A stretch of 64,000 nt of DNA from Streptomyces sp. HUAS 15-9 (GTDB lineage: Bacteria; Actinomycetota; Actinomycetes; Streptomycetales; Streptomycetaceae), in NCBI RefSeq assembly GCF_025642155.1, contig NZ_CP106798.1, forward strand, positions 6,324,001-6,388,000, read 5' to 3'. Below are positions 50,901 to 60,333 of the stretch, piece by piece (position 1 is the stretch's first letter; each line of letters begins with the position of its first letter). A program made the translations under genes and the position numbers. The notes under the pieces were generated by a model that worked only from the letters and a program-made list of their open reading frames with translations, was not told the origin of the DNA and made no database searches.

Positions 50901-51594
50901 CGCGTCCGGCGACCCCCGGATCCCGCCGAGCGCCCTGGTCCCCGCCCTGACCACCCACCCGGACCCGGTCCTCGACGCCTTCCGCGACCGGGTGCGCGTC
51001 GGCCCGGACGCGGGCGAGGCGCTGCGCGCCCTCGCCGACGTCACCACTCCCGCACTGGCCCGCCGGATCGCCGCGCTCGTCCGCGAGGCCGTCGAGCTGC
51101 GGCCGGACATCGCGGGGCACGTGGCGGCGTACGTCGACCGCGGCCTGGACCACGGCCCGGCCGCCCGCGCCGTGCTCCTGCCTCTGGTCACCGGCCTGCT
51201 CGACGCGGGACCGGAGCGGGTGCGGGCGGCCGTCGCGGCCGTGCTCGCCGCGCCCGGCACCCCGGCCTCCCGCCCGCTGCGCCGCGAGCTCCTGGAGTTC
51301 CTGCTGACCCACGAGCGCGAGCCGGACGTCCTGGACGCCCTGCTGCACTCCGTCGCGTACCGCGGCGAGGACGTCCGCGACCTGGTCCACCGCACCGGCC
51401 TCCTCCTCGTCCGCACCCCGGACGGAGCGACCCGTTTCGACCGCGGCCTGGTCGACCTGGGCCGCCACGTCCCCGGCTTCGCCGCGCTGATGGCCCGCTG
51501 GCTCACCGACACTCCGGACGAGTGGGCCGCGGTCGTGGGGCCCAGCACCCGGCGCATGATCGGGAACCTGGCGGGCGTCCCGGTCCCGGCCTGA
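47902..51594 (+). CDS. Degenerate trypsin-like domain fused to a P-loop NTPase
   Basis: The 1230-residue protein has a disordered N-terminus (1-55) and a chymotrypsin-fold domain (about 57-235). The His region reads VVTSHEAVDG, with Glu where His is expected and His one residue earlier. The Asp remains in LDLALVR, and the nucleophile box reads GAAGGPV, with Ala replacing Ser near 199. A P-loop NTPase follows (about 305-480): GAPGSGRTT with Arg instead of Lys, Walker B LLLLLDSPEEM, and an Arg-rich VACREEYWEG. The remainder (about 500-1230) is helical, HEAT-like repeat sequence. It resembles STAND-type sensor or scaffold proteins. ATG 47902 has GGAGG seven bases before it; the frame is open to 47656. 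It sits between truB and ribF. Function unknown. Confidence 0.8.
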   Translation: MAVRGPRTGCGRRSAAGALEAADSTSRTDGARHPSHSDQAGRQDQSALPDRPSPPHASLVRIDDLAGRPRGTGFLADHHGTVVTSHEAVDGLSRLVLHAAGERTCVVTADAVTPLPALDLALVRTEGLGGDPLPITVRERIGSGTYVRIAADRWREARVLGATRVTYTATDRFHLIGDALELAIGTAGRDALRLGGGAAGGPVLDAETGAVLGVLGTALQSGERDAGFAVRPHPALGPLAELLARNAATVPAYGADLNLAGVLELTATSIGQDGPPGALDGHVGRVGAGGPGPVEPVQRAEAARELTAFATGGATALGLQGASVLGLVGAPGSGRTTELAALAARRNRGTEPAPTLWLRGADLKDGDDSVADAVRRTLVRAARIVAASRSLLPPDLGDITPERLARLARQTGRPLLLLLDSPEEMPPVLAHRLREWTEGTAVWLRETGARLVVACREEYWEGAGAWFPRELLHPYVPADAPHSLPPCVHLTDLTPDEAQRARSRYAVPDGALAERDARHPLTLRLLSEVRAALPDAPAVTGLDRHDVLSAHLDLMCLRIAVRLAAENGLRGTAVRRLAARVSGQVHEAARRSLGPGHGELDRESFEAVFPWGPAPARLGGGSGWANAVLAEGLLVPAGAGYRFAHEEVADWIQGMHLDLDEALEALVHRRRTPPTADPLPVPRHRVGPVVQALLLLARQHGARRLARRMEELIHALDTDPASWWAARLLARTLLRVPDATPYTDVLRVLADRIVTWRRRQRPVPAEFGPSFWTALPVPDAERFELLRRLVLADEAPPEPGGADGDRPEGRGGSALDVLGTRPGSTRYFRHFRYLRYLDAVARLLAADPTAVQPHLTRWFDDERPLPATPHATVATAAQALLHTHRHGALDELTELLVNSAHRRSDELLSVLAEDEPSAVCRAVDRWAHDARPARRAAAVAYGLRAAPHVRTEADRELLRYAALALLARPADSGLHGGALALLVRDPRTRARHLLQALRHFASGDPRIPPSALVPALTTHPDPVLDAFRDRVRVGPDAGEALRALADVTTPALARRIAALVREAVELRPDIAGHVAAYVDRGLDHGPAARAVLLPLVTGLLDAGPERVRAAVAAVLAAPGTPASRPLRRELLEFLLTHEREPDVLDALLHSVAYRGEDVRDLVHRTGLLLVRTPDGATRFDRGLVDLGRHVPGFAALMARWLTDTPDEWAAVVGPSTRRMIGNLAGVPVPA

Positions 51595-51721
51595 CCCCGG
51601 TTCCGCACGTGCGCCCCGTCACAGCCCCCATGCCGATGCGGGCCCGGGGCGCACGGCATGGCACCCTTAGACCTGCGTAACAGGTCGGTAGATACGGACA
51701 CGGGTTCGAGGAGCGGTCACA

Positions 51722-52669
51722 GTGCAGCGCTGGCGTGGCTTGGAGGACATCCCCCAGGACTGGGGGCGCAGCGTCGTCACCATCGGTTCCTACGACGGAG
51801 TCCACCGCGGTCACCAGCTGATCATCAAGCATGCCGTGGACCGCGCCCGTGAGCTGGGCGTTCCCTCCGTCGTCGTCACCTTCGACCCGCACCCCAGCGA
51901 GGTCGTCCGCCCCGGCAGCCACCCGCCGCTGCTCGCCCCGCACCACCGCCGCGCGGAGCTGATGGCGGACCTCGGCGTGGACGCGATGCTGATCCTCCCC
52001 TTCACCACCGAGTTCTCGAAGCTGTCGCCCGCCGAGTTCGTCGTCAAGGTCCTGGTCGACAAGCTGCACGCCAAGGCGGTCGTCGAGGGCCCGAACTTCC
52101 GCTTCGGCCACCGGGCCGCGGGCAACGTCGAGTTCCTCGTCGAGCAGGGCAAGGTCTACGACTTCGAGGTCGAGGTCGTCGATCTGTACGTCACCGGCGC
52201 CGCGGGCGGCGGCGAGCCCTTCTCCTCGACCCTGACCCGGCGCCTGGTCGCCGAGGGCGACGTCGAGGGCGCCCGCGAGATCCTGGGCCGCCCGCACCGC
52301 GTCGAGGGCGTGGTCGTCCGCGGCGCCCAGCGCGGCCGCGAGCTGGGCTTCCCGACGGCCAATGTCGAGACGCTGCCGCACACCGCGATCCCCGCCGACG
52401 GCGTCTACGCGGGCTACCTCCACGCCCAGGACGAGATCATGCCGGCCGCGATCTCTGTCGGTACGAACCCGCAGTTCGACGGCACCGAGCGCACGGTGGA
52501 GGCGTACGCCATCGACCGTGTGGGGCTCGACCTGTACGGCCTGCACGTCGGCGTCGACTTCCTGACCTATGTGCGCGGTCAGGCGAAGTTCGACTCCCTC
52601 GAGGCCCTGCTGGAGCAGATGGCCGAGGACGTGAAGCGCTGCCGCGAGCTGATCGCGGCGGACGAGTAG
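51722..52669 (+). CDS. ribF: Bifunctional riboflavin kinase/FAD synthetase
   Basis: The 315-residue enzyme converts riboflavin to FMN and then FAD. The N-terminal nucleotidyltransferase domain has GSYDGVHRGHQLII (the GxxDGxHxGH motif), and TFDPHPSEV follows. The C-terminal kinase domain has GRELGFPTANV and DGVYAGYL. GTG 51722 is preceded by GAGGAG at 51709-51714. The gene ends in a strong bidirectional terminator. Confidence 0.95.
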   Translation: MQRWRGLEDIPQDWGRSVVTIGSYDGVHRGHQLIIKHAVDRARELGVPSVVVTFDPHPSEVVRPGSHPPLLAPHHRRAELMADLGVDAMLILPFTTEFSKLSPAEFVVKVLVDKLHAKAVVEGPNFRFGHRAAGNVEFLVEQGKVYDFEVEVVDLYVTGAAGGGEPFSSTLTRRLVAEGDVEGAREILGRPHRVEGVVVRGAQRGRELGFPTANVETLPHTAIPADGVYAGYLHAQDEIMPAAISVGTNPQFDGTERTVEAYAIDRVGLDLYGLHVGVDFLTYVRGQAKFDSLEALLEQMAEDVKRCRELIAADE

Positions 52670-52698
52670 CAGTCGCGCGACGACAGACGGCGTCACAC

Positions 52699-52735
52699 AA
52701 GGGCGGCCGGTGCCTTCGAGGCACCGGCCGCCCTT
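52699..52735. terminator. Bidirectional terminator between ribF and the ESX locus
   Basis: A perfect 16-bp stem pairs 52699-52714 with 52720-52735 around a TTCGA loop. It lies 30 bp after ribF and 12 bp from the stop of the convergent ParA-like gene, so it can serve both. Confidence 0.9.
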
Positions 52736-52747
52736 CGCTCTGCCGCC

Positions 52748-55700
52748 TTACTGCTGCGGCGGGTACGGCTGACCCGGATACGGCTGACCCGGCTGCCCCT
52801 GCTGCGGCGGGTACGGCTGGCCGGGCGCCGGAGCCTGGGGGTAGGGCTGGGCCGGCGGCTGCGGCTGCTGGGGCGGGTACGGCTGACCGGGCTGGCCCTG
52901 CTGCGGGTACGGCTGGCCCGGGTACGGCTGCCCGTGCTGACCCGGCTGGCCAGGAAGGGGCTGGCCCGGCATCGGCGGGGCGGCCACCGGCGGCGGGTTG
53001 CCGTCGTTGGTCCACAGCCCGTGCGCCTGCTGGTGCCGTACGAAGTCCTCGGCGACCATCGCCGCGAGGTTGAAGTACGCCTCCCGCACCTTCGGCCGCA
53101 TCATGTCGAGGTCGACCTCGGCACCGGCCGCGAGATGCTCGTCGAAGGGCACGACCACGACACCGCGGCAGCGCGTCTCGAAGTGGCTGACGATGTCGTC
53201 CACCTTGATCATCTTGCCGGTCTCACGCACACCGGAGATGACCGTGATCGAACGGGACACGAGGTCGGCGTACCCGTGCGCGGACAGCCAGTCCAGCGTC
53301 GTACTGGCGCTGCTCGCACCGTCCACGGACGGCGTCGAGATGATGATCAGCTGGTCCGCGAGGTCCAGGACGCCGCGCATGGCGCTGTAGAGCAGTCCGG
53401 TGCCCGAGTCGGTGAGGACGATCGGGTACTGCCTGCCGAGCACGTCGATGGCGCGTCGGTAGTCCTCGTCGTTGAAGGTCGTGGACACGGCCGGGTCGAC
53501 GTCGTTGGCGATGATCTCCAGGCCGGAGGGGGCCTGCGAGGTGAACCGCCGGATGTCCATGTACGAGTTGAGGTACGGGATCGCCTGGACGAGATCACGG
53601 ATGGTGGCCCCGGTCTCGCGGCGCACCCGGCGGCCGAGCGTGCCGGCGTCCGGGTTGGCGTCGATGGCGAGGATCTTGTCCTGGCGCTCGGTGGCGAGCG
53701 TCGAGCCGAGGGCGGTGGTCGTGGTGGTCTTGCCGACACCGCCCTTGAGGCTGATCACCGCTATCCGGTAGCAGGACAGCACGGGCGTCCGGATCAGGTC
53801 GAGCTTGCGCTGCCGCTCGGCCTCCTCCTTCTTGCCGCCGATCTTGAACCGGCTCGGCACCGCCGCGGGTCGTCCGCTCTTCGCTTTCTGCCTCTTGTTG
53901 TTGAGCAGCCGGTCCGACGACAGCTCCACGGCCGCGGTGTAACCGAGCGGCGCGGCACCGGGGTTGGTCGGCTGCCGCTGATCGTGCCGGATGGGTTGCG
54001 GCCAGGCGGCTCCGGCCCGGGGGTCGACCGGCTGCTGCGGCGCCTGGGGGGCTTGGGGTGCCTGGGGGTCTGGGGGCCGTGTGGGTCGTACGGGGCCTGC
54101 GGAGTCTGTGGCGCCTGACCGGGCTGCTGGGCCTGCTGCGCCTGCTGTGGCTGCCCGGGGAAGGCCTGCGGGGCATCGGGCTGCCCGGGCTGACCCTGCG
54201 GGGCGGGAGGCTGCGGGAAGCCGTAACCGCCCGGTGCCGGCGGGGTGGGGGCGCCCGGCTGCGGGAAGCCGTAGTAGGCGGGCGCGTTGGGGGCCGGAGC
54301 CGGGGCGGGGGTGGCGGCCGGCTGCTGTGCCTGGGGCTGGGCAACGGCGTTGGGCTGCTGCGGTGCCGGAGGCTGAGGAGCTGCCGGGGCCGGGGTGCCG
54401 GGGTTCGGGAAGCCGTAGCCGGCCTGGGGGTTGGGTGCGACGGGAGCCTGGGGCGCCGGAGGCTGCTGTGCCGCCGGGACACCGGGGGCGTAGGGCTGAG
54501 CGGGCTGCGGGGGCGCGGGCTGGTTCCAGGCGGCCGGTGCGGGCTGCGGTGCCTGGGGCTGGAACGGCTGCTGCGGGGCCGGCGGCACGGACGGCCCCTG
54601 CGCGGCCGCGGGCTGCGGCGGACCGGGCACCGGGTCCGGCTGCTGCGGCGCGGGCTGTACGGGCCACTGGGCCGCCGGAGCGGGTGCGGCGGGCTGGTAC
54701 GACGGCGGCAGCGGCGGCAGCCCGCTCTGCGGGGTCGGCGGGGGAGCCCAGGCGGGCGGCGCGTCCTGCGGCGCGGGCGGCGCGGCCGGTACGGCGTCCT
54801 GGGGGACCTCGTCCTCGGGCGCGCTGTCCTGCGGTACGGCGTCCATGGGCTCGACGTCGGCAGGGACGGAGTCCTGAGGCGACGCGTCTTCGTCGGGCTC
54901 GGGCTCCGCGGGCGCCTCGTCGGCGACTTCGGCCTCAGCGGTCATCGCGTCCTCGGTCACGACGAGAGCCACGTCATGATCGTCATCCGACACGGCGTCA
55001 TCCGACACGGCGTCACCCTGAAGGGTGTCTTCCGTGAGCTCCGCTTCGGCGGACCCGGTCTCGGGCTCGGCATCGGCCCCGATCTCCACGGAGTCGGCCG
55101 TGGCCTGCGCGGACTCGACGTCCTCGCCCGCCTCCACGTCCTCCGCGGCGGCAGCCTGCCGCGCGCTCTCCTCGGCCTCGGCCTCGGCGGACAGGGACCC
55201 GGTGCCCTCCTCGTCGGCCTCGTTCGCGACCACGCCGACGTCCGCGAAGTCGTCGTCACCCGCACGCTTCTCGGGCGTCTCGGGCGTCTCTGGCTCCTCA
55301 GGCGTCTCGGGCTCGACGGCGGCCTCGGCCGCAGCATGCCGCTGCGCGACCTCGGCGATCTCGCGCTTCAGCACAACGGCGGAGAACCGCATGGTCGCGC
55401 CGCTCTCCAGGTCACCGCTCCCGGACTCCTGCTCGTCCGCGACAGGAGCTGCAGGCGAAGCTGGAGCGGCAGCCGAAACCGGAGCGGCGGGCTGAGCCGG
55501 AGGCGCCGCGGGCGTGGAAGGAGCCCACTGGGCCTGATACCCGCCCGCCGGAACGTTCGGAACGGCCGTCGGCGACGCGGGCTCCGCGGGCCCCTGCGCC
55601 GACGCCTCCGCCTGCTGCTTTGGCTGCTGAGGCTCGAACCCGCTTCCCACCGGCAGCCTGGGCACGGCGACGGGACTTCCACCCTGCGGCGCGGCCGGTG

Positions 55701-56154
55701 CGGGCGGCGTGAACGGAGCGCCGGGACCCGGAGCCGGAGGAGCGGGCGGCGCGAAAGGCGCCCCCGGCGCAGGGGCCGCCGGGGCGGGCGAAGGCGGAGC
55801 GAACGGCGCACCGGGTGCCGGAGCCTCGGCCGCCTGATTCGCGTGCGGGGGAGGAGTCAGCCCCGGAAGCGGAGCGCCCGCCGGGAACGGCGAACCCCCC
55901 GGCCCGGCCGCCCCCGTGGGCCGGGACTGCGCCCCGGAGGCCCCGCCGGCACCCGCACCCGCGTCCGAACTCCCCGAATCCCCCGAGGCCCCCGACGCGC
56001 CGGACGACCCGGACGACGCGTTCTGCGTGTACCAGGCGGGCGGTGCGTAGTCGATGGTGAACTCGCCCGTCGTCTCGATGGCGGACTCGGCGTCGGGCTG
56101 GTCATCGCCGGGTGTGGCCCAGCCCCCGCGGATCCCGTCCCGATCGCTGCTCAC
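52748..56154 (-). pseudogene. EspI-like MinD/ParA ATPase with Pro-rich N-terminus, frameshifted
   Basis: The N-terminal part (ATG 56154, MSSDRDGIRGGWATPGDD) is a long Pro/Ala/Glu-rich disordered region. At about 54064-54068 the frame breaks. The sequence continues in another frame through [15 protein letters not shown] into a MinD/ParA ATPase domain with deviant Walker [10 protein letters not shown] and conserved [15 protein letters not shown]. It ends in a Gln/Pro/Gly/Tyr-rich tail of QPYPPQQ repeats. Restoring one C in a C5 run joins them into about 1135 residues. Pro-rich ParA-like proteins encoded in ESX loci (EspI of mycobacteria) are linked to ESX regulation, so this is the likely role. 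Most likely an intact gene with a sequencing error. Confidence 0.78.
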
Positions 56155-56470
56155 AGTTCCTCCTGGTGTGGTCGAGCACCCTCATGCCGTGCCGGGGCGA
56201 CCATGTTCGTGTCGTTCTCAGTCGTCCGAAGTCGTTGGAGGCAGTCCGATCCACCGGCTCTCCCCCTGGGCCGCCGACGCCCGGTCCACGGGTTCTGGCA
56301 TCGCGCCCGGTACCAGCCTAATCACCGCATGCCCCACCCCGGCAGGCCCGTCCACCTGTCAGCACCCGCCCATCACCGCACACCTTGCCCAGAAGAGCCG
56401 TACGCAGCTTTCCTATTGGCGAACAATTGGTGAACATAACGGGCAAGAGTGGCCAGTTCAGGCCATCCGG
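56155..56470 (-). promoter_or_regulatory. Intergenic region with tandem repeats upstream of the ParA-like gene
   Basis: The 316-bp gap holds no gene. Its most notable element is a direct repeat on the minus strand, GTTCACCAAT (56435-56426) and GTTCGCCAAT (56424-56415), spaced 11 bp (one helical turn) in an AT-rich patch. This is a good candidate regulator site or promoter for the ParA-like gene; the factor is unknown. TCCTCCTGG before 56154 supplies the ribosome binding site on the minus strand (AGGAGGAA). Confidence 0.55.
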
Positions 56471-57259
56471 TCAGTCCATCCGCCGTGGCATACCCAACAG
56501 TCCGGTCTCGGCCTCGGTGGGTTGCGTCATCACGTACTGCCGGTCCCGGTCGGTGCACCACAGCGTCACGCCGTCGGGGAGCGCGGGCAGGGATTCCACC
56601 TCGCTCCGGGTCAGCCCCATGGTGCGCCCCAGTTCCGCGGCCTCGTCCGGGGAGACCCGCTGGATGCCGGCGAGCCGCGCCTGCTTCAGCAGCCGGGGCG
56701 CGACCGGACTGAGGTACGGCAGCAGCGTCACCACCGACTGCCAGGGACCGGACGCGACCCGCCCGCGCGGAGGCCGCATGCCGCAATCCCGTACCACCAG
56801 GACGGGGGTACCGGCGGACGCACCCTGGGGCGGGACGCGCCCCACGTCGTACACGGCGAGACCGTTCTGGCCGCCGCCCATGGCGTGCACCATCTGCGTC
56901 CATGCCTGCGGCCGTCCCGTTTCCACGGCGACCCGCGCCCCCGTCGCGGCGGCACGCAGCGCGAGGACCTGAGCCGTCCACAGCCCGCCGATCAGCACGA
57001 CGTCGTACGGCGTGGGCCGGTTGAGCCCCAGCACGGCGGGCTGCCCCTCCGTGTCCACCCCGGCGACGACCCCGTCGTCACCTATCGGCAGCGCGAGCGC
57101 GTCCAGCAGCTGCGCGGACAGCGCGTGCCGCCCGTGCCGGGGGCCGATCAGACCGAAGCCGTTGCGCAGCCGCTCACCCATCCGTCGCCCCGCGGAGACC
57201 GAACCACCCTCCGGAACGGCCTCCGGACCACCCGTCCGCTGTGTCACCGGAGTCGTCAC
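56471..57259 (-). CDS. Conserved ESX-locus protein of unknown function
   Basis: The 262-residue protein is not a family I can name. It has a hydrophilic N-terminus, then an alpha/beta-looking core with alternating hydrophobic stretches (YDVVLIGGLWTAQVLALRAA, TPVLVVRDCG). There is no signal peptide or clear membrane helix. Its start overlaps the eccE stop by four bases (ATGA), so it is translationally coupled to a core ESX component and probably acts with it. From memory, Streptomyces ESX loci carry a similar gene next to eccE. Confidence 0.75.
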   Translation of the reverse strand: MTTPVTQRTGGPEAVPEGGSVSAGRRMGERLRNGFGLIGPRHGRHALSAQLLDALALPIGDDGVVAGVDTEGQPAVLGLNRPTPYDVVLIGGLWTAQVLALRAAATGARVAVETGRPQAWTQMVHAMGGGQNGLAVYDVGRVPPQGASAGTPVLVVRDCGMRPPRGRVASGPWQSVVTLLPYLSPVAPRLLKQARLAGIQRVSPDEAAELGRTMGLTRSEVESLPALPDGVTLWCTDRDRQYVMTQPTEAETGLLGMPRRMD

Positions 57260-58596
57260 CGCGCACCTCCCAGGGGCAACGTGGCCAGTACTCCGGGCAG
57301 TTGCTCCCGGTCGAGCCGGGCGAGTCCGGCACCGGCCTGTCGTGCCGCACCCTCCAACGCGCGCCGGGCCGCGACCAGTTCGTCATCACTGCGTCCGGTC
57401 ACCCGCAGGTGCCCGCACAGCGACACCTCCTGACGCTCCCCGCGCGCGAGGGTGAGACTGAAGGTGGTGGCCAGCGCGGGTACGGCCGTGACCCGGGCGA
57501 CGAGCTGGGGCAGCGACGCCTCGCTGCCGCCGCCCAGTTGGGGCCATCGCCGGATCCAGTACGTCGTGTGTCTGCGGTTGTCGCAGCGCCAGTTCCGGCC
57601 GGACTCCTCCGTCCGCCGCTCCCGGGCCTCGGTCCGCCCGGCGTCGGCCGTCACCAGGGGGTTGGCACAGGCCGAAGTGGCGAGGGCGGCGATCAGCTCC
57701 TCCTCGTCGAGCACGGTCGCCCGAAATCCGGCCCCCGTCAGCCGGCTCGCGAGGTGATCGGCCGTCCGCACGACACACTTCTGCGCCCCGAGCAGCCCGC
57801 CCCCGCGCGCGGCGACGGCCTCCGCGCACAACTCGGGATCGAGTTTCAGCGCGATCCAGGTGATACGCACCGCCGGAGCGCCGGTCTGCTCCTGCAGCGG
57901 CAGATAGTTGGCCACGGCCACGGACTGCTGCGGCAGGTGCAGCGCCGGCGCGGGCTGCGTGTGCAGCACGATCTGCGCCGACTCCAGCCGGATCCCGTCC
58001 ACTTCGAGCGCGTCCCGCACCAGCCCGAGCGGCAACGGCCGCCGACTCCGCTCGGCCCGCAACGCGGTCGCGTCGGCCTCCACCTGGAGCACGGCGGTGA
58101 CGAAGGTGCCGTCCCCGACTATGCCGACGGACCGCCGGTCGCGGGCACCGTACGTGTAGGTGCGCAGGGCGGGGTCGCATTCGAGGGCCGGTACCAGGGC
58201 CGGTTCCGTGCCCGGTGGTATCGGGGTATTCGCCGCACGCTTCTGACGTACCTTCAATTCGCGTGCCGTCATGAGCCAGTCGGGCAGCGAACGGCCGTGA
58301 CGGCGGAAGAAGGCGAGCCCCGTCAGCAGCAGGGCGACGGCGACCGCGGGCGCCAGGGCCACCGGGGTGATCGCCCAGCCGACGAGGACTGCGGCTGCCG
58401 CGAGCTCGGGCAGCACGAGGCGTTGCAGGCGGAATGAACTGGACTGTGCCGGACGCATACTTGGCTGCGACGCGTCCGGCTGCGACCGGCGCGGGGGCGG
58501 CGTCGGCCCTTGCCCGGCCGGTTCCGGACCCCGCGCCGAGGGGCTCCGTGTGGGCCCCTGCCGGCGAGAGCGGACTCGCGTTGCCGAAGCCCTCAA
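57256..58596 (-). CDS. eccE: Type VII secretion membrane protein EccE
   Basis: The protein (446 residues from this start) matches EccE, the outer member of the ESX inner-membrane complex. Two adjacent membrane segments lie near residues 58-95 (LPELAAAAVLVGWAITPVAL and PAVAVALLLTGLAFF). A conserved cytoplasmic region with GRSLPDWLMTAREL follows, then a large soluble C-terminal domain. TTG 58596 is chosen because GGGGGGA lies six bases before it; TTG 58620 gives eight more residues and ATG 58458 is also possible. It is divergent from eccB and coupled to the 56471 gene. Confidence 0.85.
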   Translation of the reverse strand: MRASATRVRSRRQGPTRSPSARGPEPAGQGPTPPPRRSQPDASQPSMRPAQSSSFRLQRLVLPELAAAAVLVGWAITPVALAPAVAVALLLTGLAFFRRHGRSLPDWLMTARELKVRQKRAANTPIPPGTEPALVPALECDPALRTYTYGARDRRSVGIVGDGTFVTAVLQVEADATALRAERSRRPLPLGLVRDALEVDGIRLESAQIVLHTQPAPALHLPQQSVAVANYLPLQEQTGAPAVRITWIALKLDPELCAEAVAARGGGLLGAQKCVVRTADHLASRLTGAGFRATVLDEEELIAALATSACANPLVTADAGRTEARERRTEESGRNWRCDNRRHTTYWIRRWPQLGGGSEASLPQLVARVTAVPALATTFSLTLARGERQEVSLCGHLRVTGRSDDELVAARRALEGAARQAGAGLARLDREQLPGVLATLPLGGAR

Positions 58597-58790
58597 TTCG
58601 TCCCCCCGTTTTCCTTGCAATTCGCTGGAATCCCGCCACCTGGCAAGGCTCTTGACAGCCCAGGCACCCTACCCGCTCCACGGAATCGATCAGACACCAG
58701 GCATAGTAGGGGGTCGGTCCGACAACAAAGGGGCGGAGGCGTCGGTCTCCGGCCCGTACTCGGACGGGACACGGGGAGAATCAGGGGCAG

Positions 58791-60323
58791 ATGGCATCTC
58801 GGCGGGATCAACTCAACGCCTACACCTTTGCGAAGCGGCGCATGCTCGCGGCGTTCGTCCAGCCTTCCTCCGACGGCTCGGAGGAAGGAGCCCCCAGGCC
58901 GCTGCGGGCGGTGCTGCCGGGGACGATCGTCGGGGTGGTCGTCATGGCCGTGTTCGGCGCCTGGGGCATGTTCCGGCCGACCGCACCGCAGGGCTGGGAC
59001 ACCCCGGGTGAAAAGGTGATCGTCGCCAGTAAGTCCACCACCCGCTACGTCATCCTCACGACGGACGGCAAGAGGCAACTGCATCCGGTCCTCAACATGG
59101 CATCGGCGAAACTCCTCCTGAAGGACGGGAAGGGGGACGTGGTCACCGTCGACGAGTCGATCCTGGACAACGGCAAGATCCCGCACGGTGTCACCATCGG
59201 CATCCCCTACGCACCCGATCGCCTGCCTTCCGGCGATGAGGCGGGTGCCAAGAAGCGCTGGGCCGTCTGCGAGCGCCCGAGCGCGGGCGGCCGGGCGATC
59301 CAGAAGGCGGCGTTCGTCCTCGCCGCCCGCGACCTGCACAGGACCGAGGGGTCACGCGAAAAGCTCCACGGCGGCGAGCTGCTGTACGTTGCCGCTCAGA
59401 ACGGCAAGCGCTACATCGTGGACGCCCACGGCACCGCGTACGAGGTCGACAAGAACGACGAACTGCTGCTGCGCACCCTGGTCGGCGCGGGCCGGCAGCC
59501 CGAGCGCGTGTCGCAGGAGTGGATCGAGACCCTTCACCGGGGGGACCCCGTCGAGTTCCCGAGGATCAAGGGGCGCGTGGGCGCCACCGCTGGGATCCCG
59601 GGTACTCTGCCCGGCGAGGCGAACCGTGTCGGCATGGTGCTGCGCGCCCCCAACGGTGACCATCAGCAGTACTACATCGTCGACCAGGACAAGGTTCTCC
59701 CGGTCTCGGACTTCACGGCAACGCTGCTCCGCAACAGCAAGGACCTGTCCGTTCTCGGCCAGGCCGGCAAGGCCCTCGACGTCAGCGCGGGCGCGTTCGT
59801 GCCCGGCAAGACCCCGTTCGCGTCGGACCGTAATTGGCCGAACCTCACCCCGAAGGTCGTCAACGACGCGGGCCTCACGGCCGGCGGCCGCAACACCATC
59901 TGCAACGTCCTGCGCGAGGTCGACAAGAGCGACGGTACGAAGACCACCCTGAGCACCTGGGCGGGATCGGACTTCCCCGCCACGCTCCCCACCGGGTCGT
60001 CGAGTGCCTACGTGACCCCCGGCTCGGGGCAGCTCTACCGTCAGTTCCAGGGCACGGACACCAAGGTCGGTGGGGTCTTCCTCGTCACCGACACCGGCCT
60101 GCGCTACGCCATGCAGTCCAATGCCGACAGCGACTCGGACGGCACCGAGTTCGGCATGACGGAGAAGCAGCGCAAAGAACTGCGGCAGGAGGCCCAGTTG
60201 GCCCAGATCCGTCTCGGGTACGCCGACGTGGATCCCGCCCCGATCCCGGCGGCCTGGTCCGTGTTCCTGCCGACGGGACCGCGTCTGTCGACGACGGCTG
60301 CGAGCCAGCCGCAGGGTTCGTAG
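58791..60323 (+). CDS. eccB: Type VII secretion protein EccB
   Basis: The 510-residue protein begins with the EccB signature RRDQLNAYTFAKRRMLAAF, followed by one membrane helix (about residues 41-60). A large periplasmic/extracellular domain of repeated beta units follows. The C-terminus ends with IPAAWSVFLPTGPRLST, typical of the family. EccB is part of the ESX core complex and has been linked to ATPase activity. Cysteines near 168 and 371 could form the conserved disulfide. The gene is the first of the plus-strand ESX group, followed by the mycosin gene after 10 bp. Confidence 0.92.
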   Translation: MASRRDQLNAYTFAKRRMLAAFVQPSSDGSEEGAPRPLRAVLPGTIVGVVVMAVFGAWGMFRPTAPQGWDTPGEKVIVASKSTTRYVILTTDGKRQLHPVLNMASAKLLLKDGKGDVVTVDESILDNGKIPHGVTIGIPYAPDRLPSGDEAGAKKRWAVCERPSAGGRAIQKAAFVLAARDLHRTEGSREKLHGGELLYVAAQNGKRYIVDAHGTAYEVDKNDELLLRTLVGAGRQPERVSQEWIETLHRGDPVEFPRIKGRVGATAGIPGTLPGEANRVGMVLRAPNGDHQQYYIVDQDKVLPVSDFTATLLRNSKDLSVLGQAGKALDVSAGAFVPGKTPFASDRNWPNLTPKVVNDAGLTAGGRNTICNVLREVDKSDGTKTTLSTWAGSDFPATLPTGSSSAYVTPGSGQLYRQFQGTDTKVGGVFLVTDTGLRYAMQSNADSDSDGTEFGMTEKQRKELRQEAQLAQIRLGYADVDPAPIPAAWSVFLPTGPRLSTTAASQPQGS

Positions 60324-60333
60324 GGGGAGAGAA

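Noticed and set aside
47737..51468. 1243-codon open frame antisense to the trypsin-like/NTPase gene
   Set aside because: Typical antisense shadow of high-GC coding DNA; no ribosome binding site or domain, and the sense protein is convincing.
58652..58657. TTGACA as the eccB promoter -35 box
   Set aside because: No acceptable -10 sequence at 16-19 bp; left unassigned.
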